Source of the DNA: Paucimonas sp.
Lineage (GTDB): Bacteria > Pseudomonadota > Gammaproteobacteria > Pseudomonadales > Pseudomonadaceae
Assembly (NCBI GenBank): GCA_031253995.1
Contig: JAIRVG010000075.1
Location: 1-64,000, forward strand
Direction of reading: 5' to 3'
Length of the DNA stretch: 64,000 bases
In this document: one piece after another, positions 23,717 to 31,637 of the stretch
Layout: each line of letters begins with the position of its first letter
How positions within the stretch are numbered: position 1 is the stretch's first letter
Notes under the pieces: generated by a model
What the model was told of the DNA's origin: nothing
The model's input: only the letters and a program-made list of their open reading frames with translations
Database searches by the model: none
Position numbers and translations under genes: made by a program

Positions 23717-25726
23717 ATGCGTGCGCTGATCGTCGACAACTTCGACTCCTTCACCAACAACATCGCCCAGTACCTCTATGAGGTCTGCGGCGAACAGCCG
23801 GTGGTGGTGCCCAATACCCGCAGTTTCGAGCAGCTCGACCTGGAGCGCTTCGACGCCGTGGTGCTGTCGCCGGGACCGGGGCATCCGACCCGCGCGGCGG
23901 ACTTCGGCGTCTGCCGCGAGGTGCTGGCGCGGGCGCGGATCCCGCTGCTCGGCGTTTGCCTCGGGCACCAGGGCATCAACTGTCATTTCGGCGGCAAGGT
24001 CGAACATGCGCCGCAGCCGGTGCACGGCTACCGCACGCGCATCCGCCATGAAGGCAGCGACCTGTTCGCCGGGATCGTCCAGGACTTCGAAGTGGTGCGC
24101 TACCACTCGCTGGTGTGCACCGAAGTGCCGGACTGCCTGGTGGTCACCGCGCGTTCCGAGTGCGGCCTGGTGATGGGCCTGGCGCACCGCGAGCGGCCGA
24201 TCTGGGGCGTGCAGTTCCACCCTGAGTCCATCGACTCGGAACATGGCCGCCAGGTGCTGCGCAATTTCGTCCGCCTGGTCAGCGAACGCCGGGCCCACCG
24301 GCGCCAGGAGGAGGTCGCCGAGGCCCTGCGTGCGGCCGGTGGGCCGCTGCGCCTGGGCTTCGATTGCCAGCCGCTGGCGCGCCTGCCCGACCCGCTGGAC
24401 GTCTTCGACAGCCAGTTCGCCGATGCCGACGCGGCGTTCTGGCTCGACAGCGAACTGGCCGAGCGCGGCCAGGCCCGTTATTCGCTGATGGGCGCCTGCT
24501 CCCCCGAGTCGGCGCTGGTGTTCGGCTACAACGTGAAAAACCGCCAGCTGAGCATCGACGGCCCGCAAGGGCGCAGCGTGCTGAAGGGCGACTTCTTCGA
24601 GCTGATGACCCAGGTCATGGCCCGCTTGCGTCCCGTGCAACGGCCCGAGGCGCCGTTTCCCTTCACCGGCGGGCTGGTCGGCTACCTCGGCTACGAGCTC
24701 AAGGCCCTGACCGGTACCGACAACATCCATGTCTCGGCGCTGCCCGACGCGCTGCTCTACCTGCCGCAGAACCTGCTGGTGTTCGATCACCTGCGGGGCA
24801 AGGCCTGGCAGTGCCACCTGTGGGGCGAGCGGATGACCCTGAAACCGGCACGCGAGGTCGCCCGCCATCGGCCGCCGCGCTTTTTCCCCGGCCCGGTGGC
24901 CGAGGCCGCGCTGGGCCTGGCCGACTGTGCCGCCACCTACCGCGACAAGGTCGATGCCTGCCTGCGCCAGATCGTCGATGGCGAGTCCTATGAAATCTGC
25001 CTGACCAACCGCGCCCGTATGGCCTGCGCCGAACCGCCGCTGGACGTCTACCAGCGCATGCGGGCGATCAGCCCGGTGCCCTACGGCGCCTTCATCGATA
25101 CCGGCGCCTTCGCCATCCTCAGCGCGTCGCCGGAAACCTTCCTGCGCATCGACAGCGGCGGGCGCATCCTCTCCCGGCCGATCAAGGGCACCCGCCCGCG
25201 GGGCTGCAGTACCGAGATCGACCAGACACTGCGCCAGGACCTCGCCGACTCGGCCAAGGACCGCGCGGAGAACCTGATGATCGTCGACCTGGTGCGCCAT
25301 GACCTCAACGGTATCTGCGTGCCCGGTTCGGTGACGGTGCCACGGGCCTTCGCCATCGAGAGCTATTCCTCGGTGCACCAGCTGGTGTCCACCGTGGAAG
25401 GCCAGCTGCGCGCCGATGTCGCGCCGTTTGCGGCGATCCGCGCCTGTTTTCCCGGCGGCTCGATGACCGGCGCGCCGAAGCGCCGGGCCATGGAAATCAT
25501 CGACCGCCTGGAGTCCTCGGCCCGTGGCGTGTACGCCGGGGCCCTGGGCTGGATCGGCGTGGATGGCTACACCGACCTGAGCATCGTCATCCGCACCGCG
25601 GTGCTCAAGGACGGCACGGCCAGCTTCGGCATCGGCGGCGCCATCGTCGCCGCCTCGGACCCGGCGGAAGAAATGCACGAGACGCTGGTCAAGGCCAGCG
25701 TGCCGTTCCACAGCATCAGGAGGTGA
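23717..25726 (+). CDS. papA: Fused 4-amino-4-deoxychorismate synthase, PapA
   Basis: Predicted 669-residue fusion. Residues 1-190 form a class I glutamine amidotransferase with catalytic C81 (GVCLGHQG) and H168/E170 (QFHPES). Residues about 215-669 form a chorismate-binding synthase domain. The PIKGTRPR motif at 488-495 with K490 is the signature of aminodeoxychorismate synthases; anthranilate synthases usually lack that lysine. It therefore makes 4-amino-4-deoxychorismate from chorismate and glutamine. The fused form is typical of secondary-metabolite PapA rather than the split PabA/PabB of folate synthesis, and no aminodeoxychorismate lyase (pabC) is nearby. Confidence 0.93.
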   Translation: MRALIVDNFDSFTNNIAQYLYEVCGEQPVVVPNTRSFEQLDLERFDAVVLSPGPGHPTRAADFGVCREVLARARIPLLGVCLGHQGINCHFGGKVEHAPQPVHGYRTRIRHEGSDLFAGIVQDFEVVRYHSLVCTEVPDCLVVTARSECGLVMGLAHRERPIWGVQFHPESIDSEHGRQVLRNFVRLVSERRAHRRQEEVAEALRAAGGPLRLGFDCQPLARLPDPLDVFDSQFADADAAFWLDSELAERGQARYSLMGACSPESALVFGYNVKNRQLSIDGPQGRSVLKGDFFELMTQVMARLRPVQRPEAPFPFTGGLVGYLGYELKALTGTDNIHVSALPDALLYLPQNLLVFDHLRGKAWQCHLWGERMTLKPAREVARHRPPRFFPGPVAEAALGLADCAATYRDKVDACLRQIVDGESYEICLTNRARMACAEPPLDVYQRMRAISPVPYGAFIDTGAFAILSASPETFLRIDSGGRILSRPIKGTRPRGCSTEIDQTLRQDLADSAKDRAENLMIVDLVRHDLNGICVPGSVTVPRAFAIESYSSVHQLVSTVEGQLRADVAPFAAIRACFPGGSMTGAPKRRAMEIIDRLESSARGVYAGALGWIGVDGYTDLSIVIRTAVLKDGTASFGIGGAIVAASDPAEEMHETLVKASVPFHSIRR

Positions 25727-25729
25727 ACC

Positions 25730-26719
25730 TTGGACAACTATCTGATCGTCGGCGGTGCCGGCATCGTCGGGCGTTTCATCGCCGGGCTGCTGGCCGATGC
25801 CGGGCATGCCCCCATCATCATCGATCGCGAGCCGGCCGGGCGGGCCTTCGACCAGCGGGTGATGGACGCCCTCGACCTGCCCGAGCAGGCACCGGAGCTG
25901 CTGCAGGGTGTCACCACCCTGGTGCTGGCACTGCCCGAGGCCGTCGCCGTGAGGGTGCTGCAACGCTACGCTCGGTCGATGCCGTTGCTACGCCTGCTGG
26001 TCAACACCTGTTCGGTGCAGCAGCCCTTCCAGGAGCAGGCCGCGGCGCTGTTGCCCGACGTGCCGTCGCTGGGCATCAACCCGATGTTCTCGCCGACCCT
26101 GGACTGCCGCGGCCGCCCGGTGCTGCTCTGCGAGCGCAAGCCCGGCGCGGCAGGGGCCTGGTTCGCCGAACTGCTGGGCGGGCATGGCATGCGCGTCAGC
26201 CGCCTGCACCCGGAGGAACACGACCGCACCCTGGCCGTGTGCCAGACGCTGCCCCACGCGGCGGTGCTGGCCTTCGCCTTCGCCGTGCAGCGCAGCGAAT
26301 GCGATCCCGCCGTGCTCGCCGCCCTGGCGCCGCCGCCGATGCAGACCCTGCTCGGCCTGGCCGCGCGGATCCTGCAGCAGCCGCCGCAGACCTACTGGGA
26401 CATCCAGCGGCACAACCGCCATGGTGCGCGCCAGCGTGAATACCTGGGCAGCGGTCTCGACCTGCTGCACCAGTTCTGTCGCCAGGACTCCGTGGACGCC
26501 TTCGCCGCCGAGCTGGATGCGGTTCGCGACTGGCTGGGGCCCGGCGTGGCCGCGCACGCGCGTACCTGCGCGCGGCTTTTCAATCTGTTGAACATGTCTC
26601 AGGGAGAGATAGACGATGTACGAAGCGGCAAGCCCTCTGGTGTCGATGCTCAAGGACCGCAGCAAGGGGGCGGCGTTGCTGGTGATCATGCTGCCGGTCC
26701 TGCTGGTCACCATCGATAA
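25730..26719 (+). CDS. papC: 4-amino-4-deoxyprephenate dehydrogenase (TyrA-like), PapC
   Basis: Predicted 329-residue NAD(P)-dependent enzyme: Rossmann motif VGGAGIVGRF (residues 7-16) and a helical dimer domain. It should decarboxylate and oxidise 4-amino-4-deoxyprephenate to 4-aminophenylpyruvate. The TyrA catalytic block HPMFGP reads NPMFSP here (N117), so the histidine that takes the 4-hydroxyl proton in prephenate dehydrogenases is missing, consistent with a 4-amino substrate. Start is TTG 25730, supported by AGGAGGTGAACC upstream. The last about 35 residues overlap the next gene by 104 nt and look like non-family sequence, possibly from loss of the original stop. Confidence 0.88.
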   Translation: MDNYLIVGGAGIVGRFIAGLLADAGHAPIIIDREPAGRAFDQRVMDALDLPEQAPELLQGVTTLVLALPEAVAVRVLQRYARSMPLLRLLVNTCSVQQPFQEQAAALLPDVPSLGINPMFSPTLDCRGRPVLLCERKPGAAGAWFAELLGGHGMRVSRLHPEEHDRTLAVCQTLPHAAVLAFAFAVQRSECDPAVLAALAPPPMQTLLGLAARILQQPPQTYWDIQRHNRHGARQREYLGSGLDLLHQFCRQDSVDAFAAELDAVRDWLGPGVAAHARTCARLFNLLNMSQGEIDDVRSGKPSGVDAQGPQQGGGVAGDHAAGPAGHHR

Positions 26720-28091
26720 CACCATCCTCACCTTCGCCCTGCCGCGCATCGCCGCGGCCCTCGGCCCGTCCGCCGCCGCCCAGTTGTGGATGATCGATGC
26801 CTATTCGCTGGTGCTGGCCGGGTTGCTGGTGACCATGGGCGGCTGCGGCGACCGCTTCGGTCACCGGCGCCTGCTGTTCATCGGCTGCGGTGGCTTTGCC
26901 GTGGTCTCGCTGTTGCTGGCACTGTCGCAGCAGGACTGGCAACTGATCGCCGGGCGGGCGTTGCTCGGCGTGTTTGGCGCGATGATCCTGCCGGCGACCC
27001 TGGCCCTGATCCGCGGCGCCTTCGAGGACCGCGAGGAGCGTCGCGTGGCCGTGGCGGTCTGGGCCACCTGCCTGACCCTGGGTTCGGCGCTGGGGCCGCT
27101 GCTCGGCGGCGTGCTGTTGCAGTTCTTCGACTGGCCGTCGGTGTTCCTGGTGGCCTTGCCGTTCCTGCTGCCGGTGTTGCTGCTGGCGCCGTCGATTGCC
27201 GAAACCGAACGGGAGCGGGGCGCGGCGGTGGACGTTGCCAGCATCCTGCTCAGCCTGGCGGCCATGACCTGCCTGATGCTGGGGCTCAAGCAGGCGGCGA
27301 CCCAGGGGCTCGATGCCCAGTCGGTGCTGTGCCTGCTGGCCGGGGGCGCCTGGGGCCTGTCGTTCGTGCGCCGGCAGTTGCAGCTGGAGCAGCCGTTGCT
27401 GGACCTGCGTCTGTTCCGGCGGCGGGCGTTCAGCGTGTCGATCCTGGTGAACCTGGTGAGCCTGGGGCTGCTGATCGGCTTCATCTTCTTTGCCACGCAA
27501 CTGCTGCAACTGGTGTTCGGGCTGTCGCCAATGGCGGCGTGCCTGATCCTGGTGCCGGGGCAGGTGCTGGCGATCATCGCGGGGATGGGGATCGTCCCGG
27601 TGGCGCAGCGGGTGGGGCCCAACCTGCTGATCACCGGCTGCCTGCTGGTGGCGGCGGGAGCGTTCGCGGTGATGGCGCTGGTGGAAGCCAGCGTGGTGAG
27701 CCTGGGGATTGCGTTCCTGATGGTGAATACCAGCGTGGCGGCGATCACCACGGTGTCCAACGACCTGGTGCTGAGCAGCGTGCCGGCGCACAAGGCGGGC
27801 AGTGCATCGTCGGTCAGCGAGACGGCCTATGAGGTGGGGGTGGTGCTGGGCACGACCCTGATTGGCGGGGCGGTGGCGGCGGTGTATCGGTTGTCGCTGG
27901 TGGTGCCGGAGGGGATGTCCGAGGCGGTGGCGACCTTGGGCGGGGCCCATGCGACGGGCGGCGAGGCGTTGGTGCAGGCGGTGAATGGTGCGTTCCGGGA
28001 AGGGGTGAGCGTGACCAGTGGCGCGGTGGCCGGCCTGGTGGTGGTGTTTGCGCTGTTGACCTTGAGGGGGCTGCGCGGTGTCCGGAGCTAA
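26616..28091 (+). CDS. MFS drug/metabolite exporter (DHA2 family, 14 TM)
   Basis: Predicted 491-residue integral membrane antiporter with about 14 TM segments. DHA2 motifs are visible: TIDNTILTFALPRI in TM1, GGCGDRFGHRRLL in loop 2-3, and the antiporter-type GSALGPLLGGVLLQFFDWPSVF in TM5. The start has CAGGGAGAGA upstream, although it lies inside the papC frame. As the last gene of the cluster it most likely exports the product and gives self-resistance. Codon use drifts to G-rich third positions near the 3' end (27500-28090), unlike the genes before it. Confidence 0.93.
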   Translation: MYEAASPLVSMLKDRSKGAALLVIMLPVLLVTIDNTILTFALPRIAAALGPSAAAQLWMIDAYSLVLAGLLVTMGGCGDRFGHRRLLFIGCGGFAVVSLLLALSQQDWQLIAGRALLGVFGAMILPATLALIRGAFEDREERRVAVAVWATCLTLGSALGPLLGGVLLQFFDWPSVFLVALPFLLPVLLLAPSIAETERERGAAVDVASILLSLAAMTCLMLGLKQAATQGLDAQSVLCLLAGGAWGLSFVRRQLQLEQPLLDLRLFRRRAFSVSILVNLVSLGLLIGFIFFATQLLQLVFGLSPMAACLILVPGQVLAIIAGMGIVPVAQRVGPNLLITGCLLVAAGAFAVMALVEASVVSLGIAFLMVNTSVAAITTVSNDLVLSSVPAHKAGSASSVSETAYEVGVVLGTTLIGGAVAAVYRLSLVVPEGMSEAVATLGGAHATGGEALVQAVNGAFREGVSVTSGAVAGLVVVFALLTLRGLRGVRS

Positions 28092-28094
28092 TCG

Positions 28095-28166
28095 TGTGGG
28101 AGCGGGTTCACCCGCGATGGCGTCGGTGAGTTCACCATCGTAATCGCGGGTAAACCCGCTCCCACA
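28095..28166. repeat. BIME: two REP elements in tail-to-tail inverted order
   Basis: Arms TGTGGGAGCGGGTT...CCCGCGAT and ATCGCGGG...AACCCGCTCCCACA flank a central segment with a further pair (GGTGA/TCACC). It lies between the MFS stop and the convergent ligase stop and can act as a terminator and mRNA stabiliser. The same element recurs at 51582-51652. Confidence 0.9.
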
Positions 28167-28200
28167 AGGGAGCTGGCTCGCCCCGGAACACTGGACATGC

Positions 28201-29853
28201 TCAGCTCAACAACGCCTGCAACGTCGCCAGGTCGTCCGCTTCCTCCACCGGCTTGTCCTGCCGCCACCTGAGCATCCGCGGAAAGCGCACGGCGATGCCG
28301 CTCTTGTGCCGTTTCGACAGGGCGATCCCTTCGAAGGCCAGCTCGAAGACCATGCTCGGCGTCACGCTGCGCACCGGACCGAAGGTCTCGACGGTGGTCT
28401 TGCGGATGATCCCGTCGACACTGCGCATCTCCACATCGCTCAACCCGGAATAGGCCTTGGCGAACGGCACCAGGCTGCGCTCCGGCGTACCCGCCGGGGC
28501 ATCCCACACGGCGAAGGTGTAGTCGCTGTACAGGCTGGCGCGCCGCCCATGTCCGCGCTGGGCATAGATCAGCACCGCATCCACGGTGAACGGGTCGATC
28601 TTCCACTTCCACCACACCCCCATGTCCTTGGTCCGGCCAACCCCGTACAACGCCTCCCGGGCCTTGAGCATCAGGCCCTCCACTCCGAGGCTGCGGGAGG
28701 CCTCGCGCTGGCGCGCCAGGTCGGCCCAGTCGCTGCCGTGCAGCAGCGGGGAGAGTTGCAGTACTGCGGCCTCGCATGCGCCCACTACCCCCTCCAGCTG
28801 ACGCCGCCGTTCGTACTGCGGGCGGTTGCGCCAGTCCTCGCCGGCCCATTCCAGCAGGTCGTAGGCCAGCAGGACCACCGGCGCGTCGGCCAGCAGCTTC
28901 TTGCCCAGGGTCTTGCGCCCGATGCGCTGCTGGAGCAGGGCGAACGGTTGCACGGCGATGGCGTCGGCGCCGGGCTTCCACACCACGATCTCGCCATCCA
29001 GCACCGTGCCGTCCGGCAGGCTGGCGGCGAGGGCGTGAAACTCGGGAAAACGCTCGGTCACCAGTTCCTCGCCCCGTGACCAGACCCACAACTGGCCATC
29101 GCGCTTGACCAGTTGCGCGCGGATGCCGTCCCACTTCCACTCCGCCTGCCAGTCCTGCACCGGGCCGAGCAATGCCTCGAACTGTTCCACCGGCTGTTGC
29201 AGGGCATGGGCGAGGAAGAACGGGTAGGGCTGGCCGCCACGTTGCGCATGTTCCTCGGCGCTGGGGGCGGCGATCAGCGCCTGGTAGCCCTGCGCCGTCG
29301 GGCGATGGCCGAGGTCGGTGTAGCCCACCAGGCGCTGCGCCACCTGCTTGGCGTCGACTTCGCTCAACTGGGCCAGGGCGCGGGTTACCAGGAGCTTGGA
29401 CACGCCGACGCGGAAGCTACCGGTGATCAGCTTCATGCACACCAGCAGGCTGTTGCGGTCCAGTTGCGCCCACAACGGCGGCAGGCGCTCGGCCAGTACC
29501 TCCGGGGCCAGGCCGCGCAGGGGCAGCAACTGCTCCTCGACCCAGAAGGCCAGGCCGGCATCGCTGCTGTGCTCGCTCTCCGGCAACAGCAGGGAAAAGG
29601 TCTCGGCCAAGTCGCCCACCGCCTGGTAGCTCTCTTCGAACAGCCATTCCGGCAGGCCCGACAGGCGCACCGCCAGCTCCCGCAGCAGGCGGGTCGGCAC
29701 CAGTTGGCGCGGCCGCCCGCCGGCGAGGAAATACACGGCCCAGGCCGCATCTTCCGGCGGGGCCTGGCGGAAATAGTCCTGAAGGGCCTGGAGCTTGGCG
29801 TTGCTGGAGGTGGTGGCATCCAGGCGCAGGTAGAGCTCGGCGAACGCCTTCAT
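28201..29853 (-). CDS. ATP-dependent DNA ligase (ligase-associated repair set)
   Basis: Predicted 550-residue nucleotidyltransferase that seals nicks in DNA. An N-terminal helical DNA-binding domain (about 1-200) is followed by motif I EWKWDGIR with the adenylated lysine K240, motif III-like DGEIVVWK, motif IV EGLMLK and motif V WWKWK, then the OB-fold. This architecture matches the bacterial ATP-dependent ligases found with an exonuclease, a DEXH helicase and PdeM. The exonuclease is about 1.7 kb upstream, but the helicase begins nearly 14 kb downstream. Confidence 0.95.
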   Translation of the reverse strand: MKAFAELYLRLDATTSSNAKLQALQDYFRQAPPEDAAWAVYFLAGGRPRQLVPTRLLRELAVRLSGLPEWLFEESYQAVGDLAETFSLLLPESEHSSDAGLAFWVEEQLLPLRGLAPEVLAERLPPLWAQLDRNSLLVCMKLITGSFRVGVSKLLVTRALAQLSEVDAKQVAQRLVGYTDLGHRPTAQGYQALIAAPSAEEHAQRGGQPYPFFLAHALQQPVEQFEALLGPVQDWQAEWKWDGIRAQLVKRDGQLWVWSRGEELVTERFPEFHALAASLPDGTVLDGEIVVWKPGADAIAVQPFALLQQRIGRKTLGKKLLADAPVVLLAYDLLEWAGEDWRNRPQYERRRQLEGVVGACEAAVLQLSPLLHGSDWADLARQREASRSLGVEGLMLKAREALYGVGRTKDMGVWWKWKIDPFTVDAVLIYAQRGHGRRASLYSDYTFAVWDAPAGTPERSLVPFAKAYSGLSDVEMRSVDGIIRKTTVETFGPVRSVTPSMVFELAFEGIALSKRHKSGIAVRFPRMLRWRQDKPVEEADDLATLQALLS

Positions 29854-29990
29854 GTTCGCGCCTCGCGGTGATGGGTCTTGTTGCTGTGACCGGCAGGCGG
29901 CGGAAAAGTCCGATTCGCTTCGCTATGGTTAAGCCAGGCAGCCGTAATGCCGGTTCGGGTTTGGGTTGGATTGACCAGGGAGCACTCACG

Positions 29991-31637
29991 ATGAAGCGGT
30001 TGCCCAGGCTGTTGCTGTGGTTGTGTCTGATCCTGCCTGCACTGGCCTCAGCCGACGAGGTCGCGACGCCGGCCAGCGCCGATCTGCGTATCGCCAACCG
30101 CGTACTCTTCACCTTTCGCGCCACGCTGCTGGGGGAATCCCCAACAGCCCGGGCGCAGCGGGCCGAAGCGATCATCGAGGACGCGCTGCACGGCGACGAC
30201 GAACCCCAGGTGAGCGTCGATCCGGTGATGAACAGCCAGCTCGTGCTGCTCGGCGGACGCCGTGCCTTCATCGTCTCGGCCCAGGACCTGGGCCCCACCG
30301 ACGTCGATACCCGGGCCCTCGCCGAACAGGCGGCGGACAGGCTGCGCCAGGTCCTCGCGGAAACCCGCGAGGCGCGCAGCCTGCGCTTTCTCGGCAAGGC
30401 CGCCGCATTCGCCGCGCTGGCCACCCTGGTCTACCTGCTGCTGGTCAAGGCCGCCGGCTACACCCGGCGCAAGCTCGGCGCGCTGTTGCCGCGGCTGATG
30501 CACGACCGGGCGCGGCAGATCAAGGTGGGACAGATGCCGCTGTTCGACCTGCACCAGCTGTACCTGCTGATGGACCGCCTGGTGGGCCTGCTCCATGGCG
30601 TGCTGCTGGTGCTGTTCACCTACCAGTGGCTGAGCTACGTGCTGTCGCGCTTCCCCTATACCCGGCCGTGGGGTGAAAGCCTCAACACCTACCTGCTGGA
30701 CATGCTGCACTACCTGCTGCGCGGCATGCTCGACGCGATTCCCGGGCTGGTGGTGGCGCTGACGATCTTCTTCATCGCCCGCGGCATCAGCGGCTTTACC
30801 CGGCACCTGCTGGCGCGCCTGTCGCGGCCCGGCACCCTGGGCTGGCTGACCGCGGAAACCCTGCACCCCACCACGCGCCTGACGTCCCTGGCGATCTGGC
30901 TGTTCGCCCTGGTCATGGCCTATCCCTATCTGCCGGGCTCCGGCACCGATGCGTTCAAGGGCCTGTCGGTGCTGCTCGGCCTGATGATTTCCCTGGGCGC
31001 GTCCAGCGTGGTGGGGCAGGCGGCAGCCGGGCTGATCCTCACCTATTCGCGAACCCTGAAGAATGGCGAGTACGTGCGGGTTGGCGAGCACGAAGGCACG
31101 GTCACCGAAGTGGGCATCTTCAACACCACCATCCGCACCGGCCTGGGCGAGGTGCTGACGCTGCCCAACTCGCTGATCACAGGTTCCGTCACGCGCAACT
31201 ATTCGCGAGTGGTCAAGGGTGTCGGCTACATCGTCGACACCACGGTGACCATCGGCTACGACACGCCGTGGCGCCAGGTCGAGGCCATGCTGATCGAGGC
31301 CGCGCGGCGTACCGAAGGCGTGCGCGACGAGCCGCGACCGCAGGTGTTCCAGACCGGCCTGTCGGACTTCTACCCGGAATACCGCCTGGTGGCCCAGGCC
31401 GTGCCCAGCGAGCCACGGCCGCGGGCCGAGCTGCTGAGCCTGCTGCACGCCAATATCCAGGACGTGTTCAACGAACACGGGGTGCAGATCATGTCGCCGC
31501 ACTACCTGGCCGATCCCGAGAAGGAAAAGTGGGTGCCTCGCGAACGGTGGTTCACCGCCCCGGGCGGGAGCCGGACAAGGAGCCCTAGACGTCCGCCTCG
31601 GTTTCCACGTAGAGGTTTTCGTCGCCGGTCTCGGTGA
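29991..31637 (+). CDS. Mechanosensitive ion channel family protein (MscS-like)
   Basis: Predicted 548-residue inner-membrane protein. It has a signal-like N-terminus (residues 1-21), a periplasmic domain, several TM helices between about 130 and 350, and the MscS core: pore helix region GLSVLLGLMISLGASSVVGQ then the beta-domain GEYVRVGEHEGTVTEVGIFNT and ITGSVTRNYS. ATG 29991 has AGGGAG upstream. The last about 17 residues (Arg/Pro-rich) run 53 nt into the convergent exonuclease gene; a +1 frame would stop at 31588 after PGREPDKEP, so a recent frameshift at the C-terminus is possible. The gene interrupts the ligase/exonuclease pair on the other strand. Confidence 0.9.
   Translation: MKRLPRLLLWLCLILPALASADEVATPASADLRIANRVLFTFRATLLGESPTARAQRAEAIIEDALHGDDEPQVSVDPVMNSQLVLLGGRRAFIVSAQDLGPTDVDTRALAEQAADRLRQVLAETREARSLRFLGKAAAFAALATLVYLLLVKAAGYTRRKLGALLPRLMHDRARQIKVGQMPLFDLHQLYLLMDRLVGLLHGVLLVLFTYQWLSYVLSRFPYTRPWGESLNTYLLDMLHYLLRGMLDAIPGLVVALTIFFIARGISGFTRHLLARLSRPGTLGWLTAETLHPTTRLTSLAIWLFALVMAYPYLPGSGTDAFKGLSVLLGLMISLGASSVVGQAAAGLILTYSRTLKNGEYVRVGEHEGTVTEVGIFNTTIRTGLGEVLTLPNSLITGSVTRNYSRVVKGVGYIVDTTVTIGYDTPWRQVEAMLIEAARRTEGVRDEPRPQVFQTGLSDFYPEYRLVAQAVPSEPRPRAELLSLLHANIQDVFNEHGVQIMSPHYLADPEKEKWVPRERWFTAPGGSRTRSPRRPPRFPRRGFRRRSR

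Noticed and set aside
23378..25726. Folate pabA/pabB and a housekeeping chorismate mutase
   Set aside because: Fused PapA architecture, the neighbouring TyrA-like and exporter genes and absence of pabC point to secondary metabolism.
21869..25963. 1364-residue open frame on the minus strand across the biosynthetic genes
   Set aside because: It is the antisense shadow of five well-supported genes with clear motifs. Its composition (His/Gly/Gln/Val-rich, no domains) is typical of antisense frames in high-GC DNA.
28095..28166. Possible CRISPR-like or att repeat at the end of the biosynthetic operon
   Set aside because: The sequence is a palindromic REP pair found again at 51582; there is no spacer array and no integrase.
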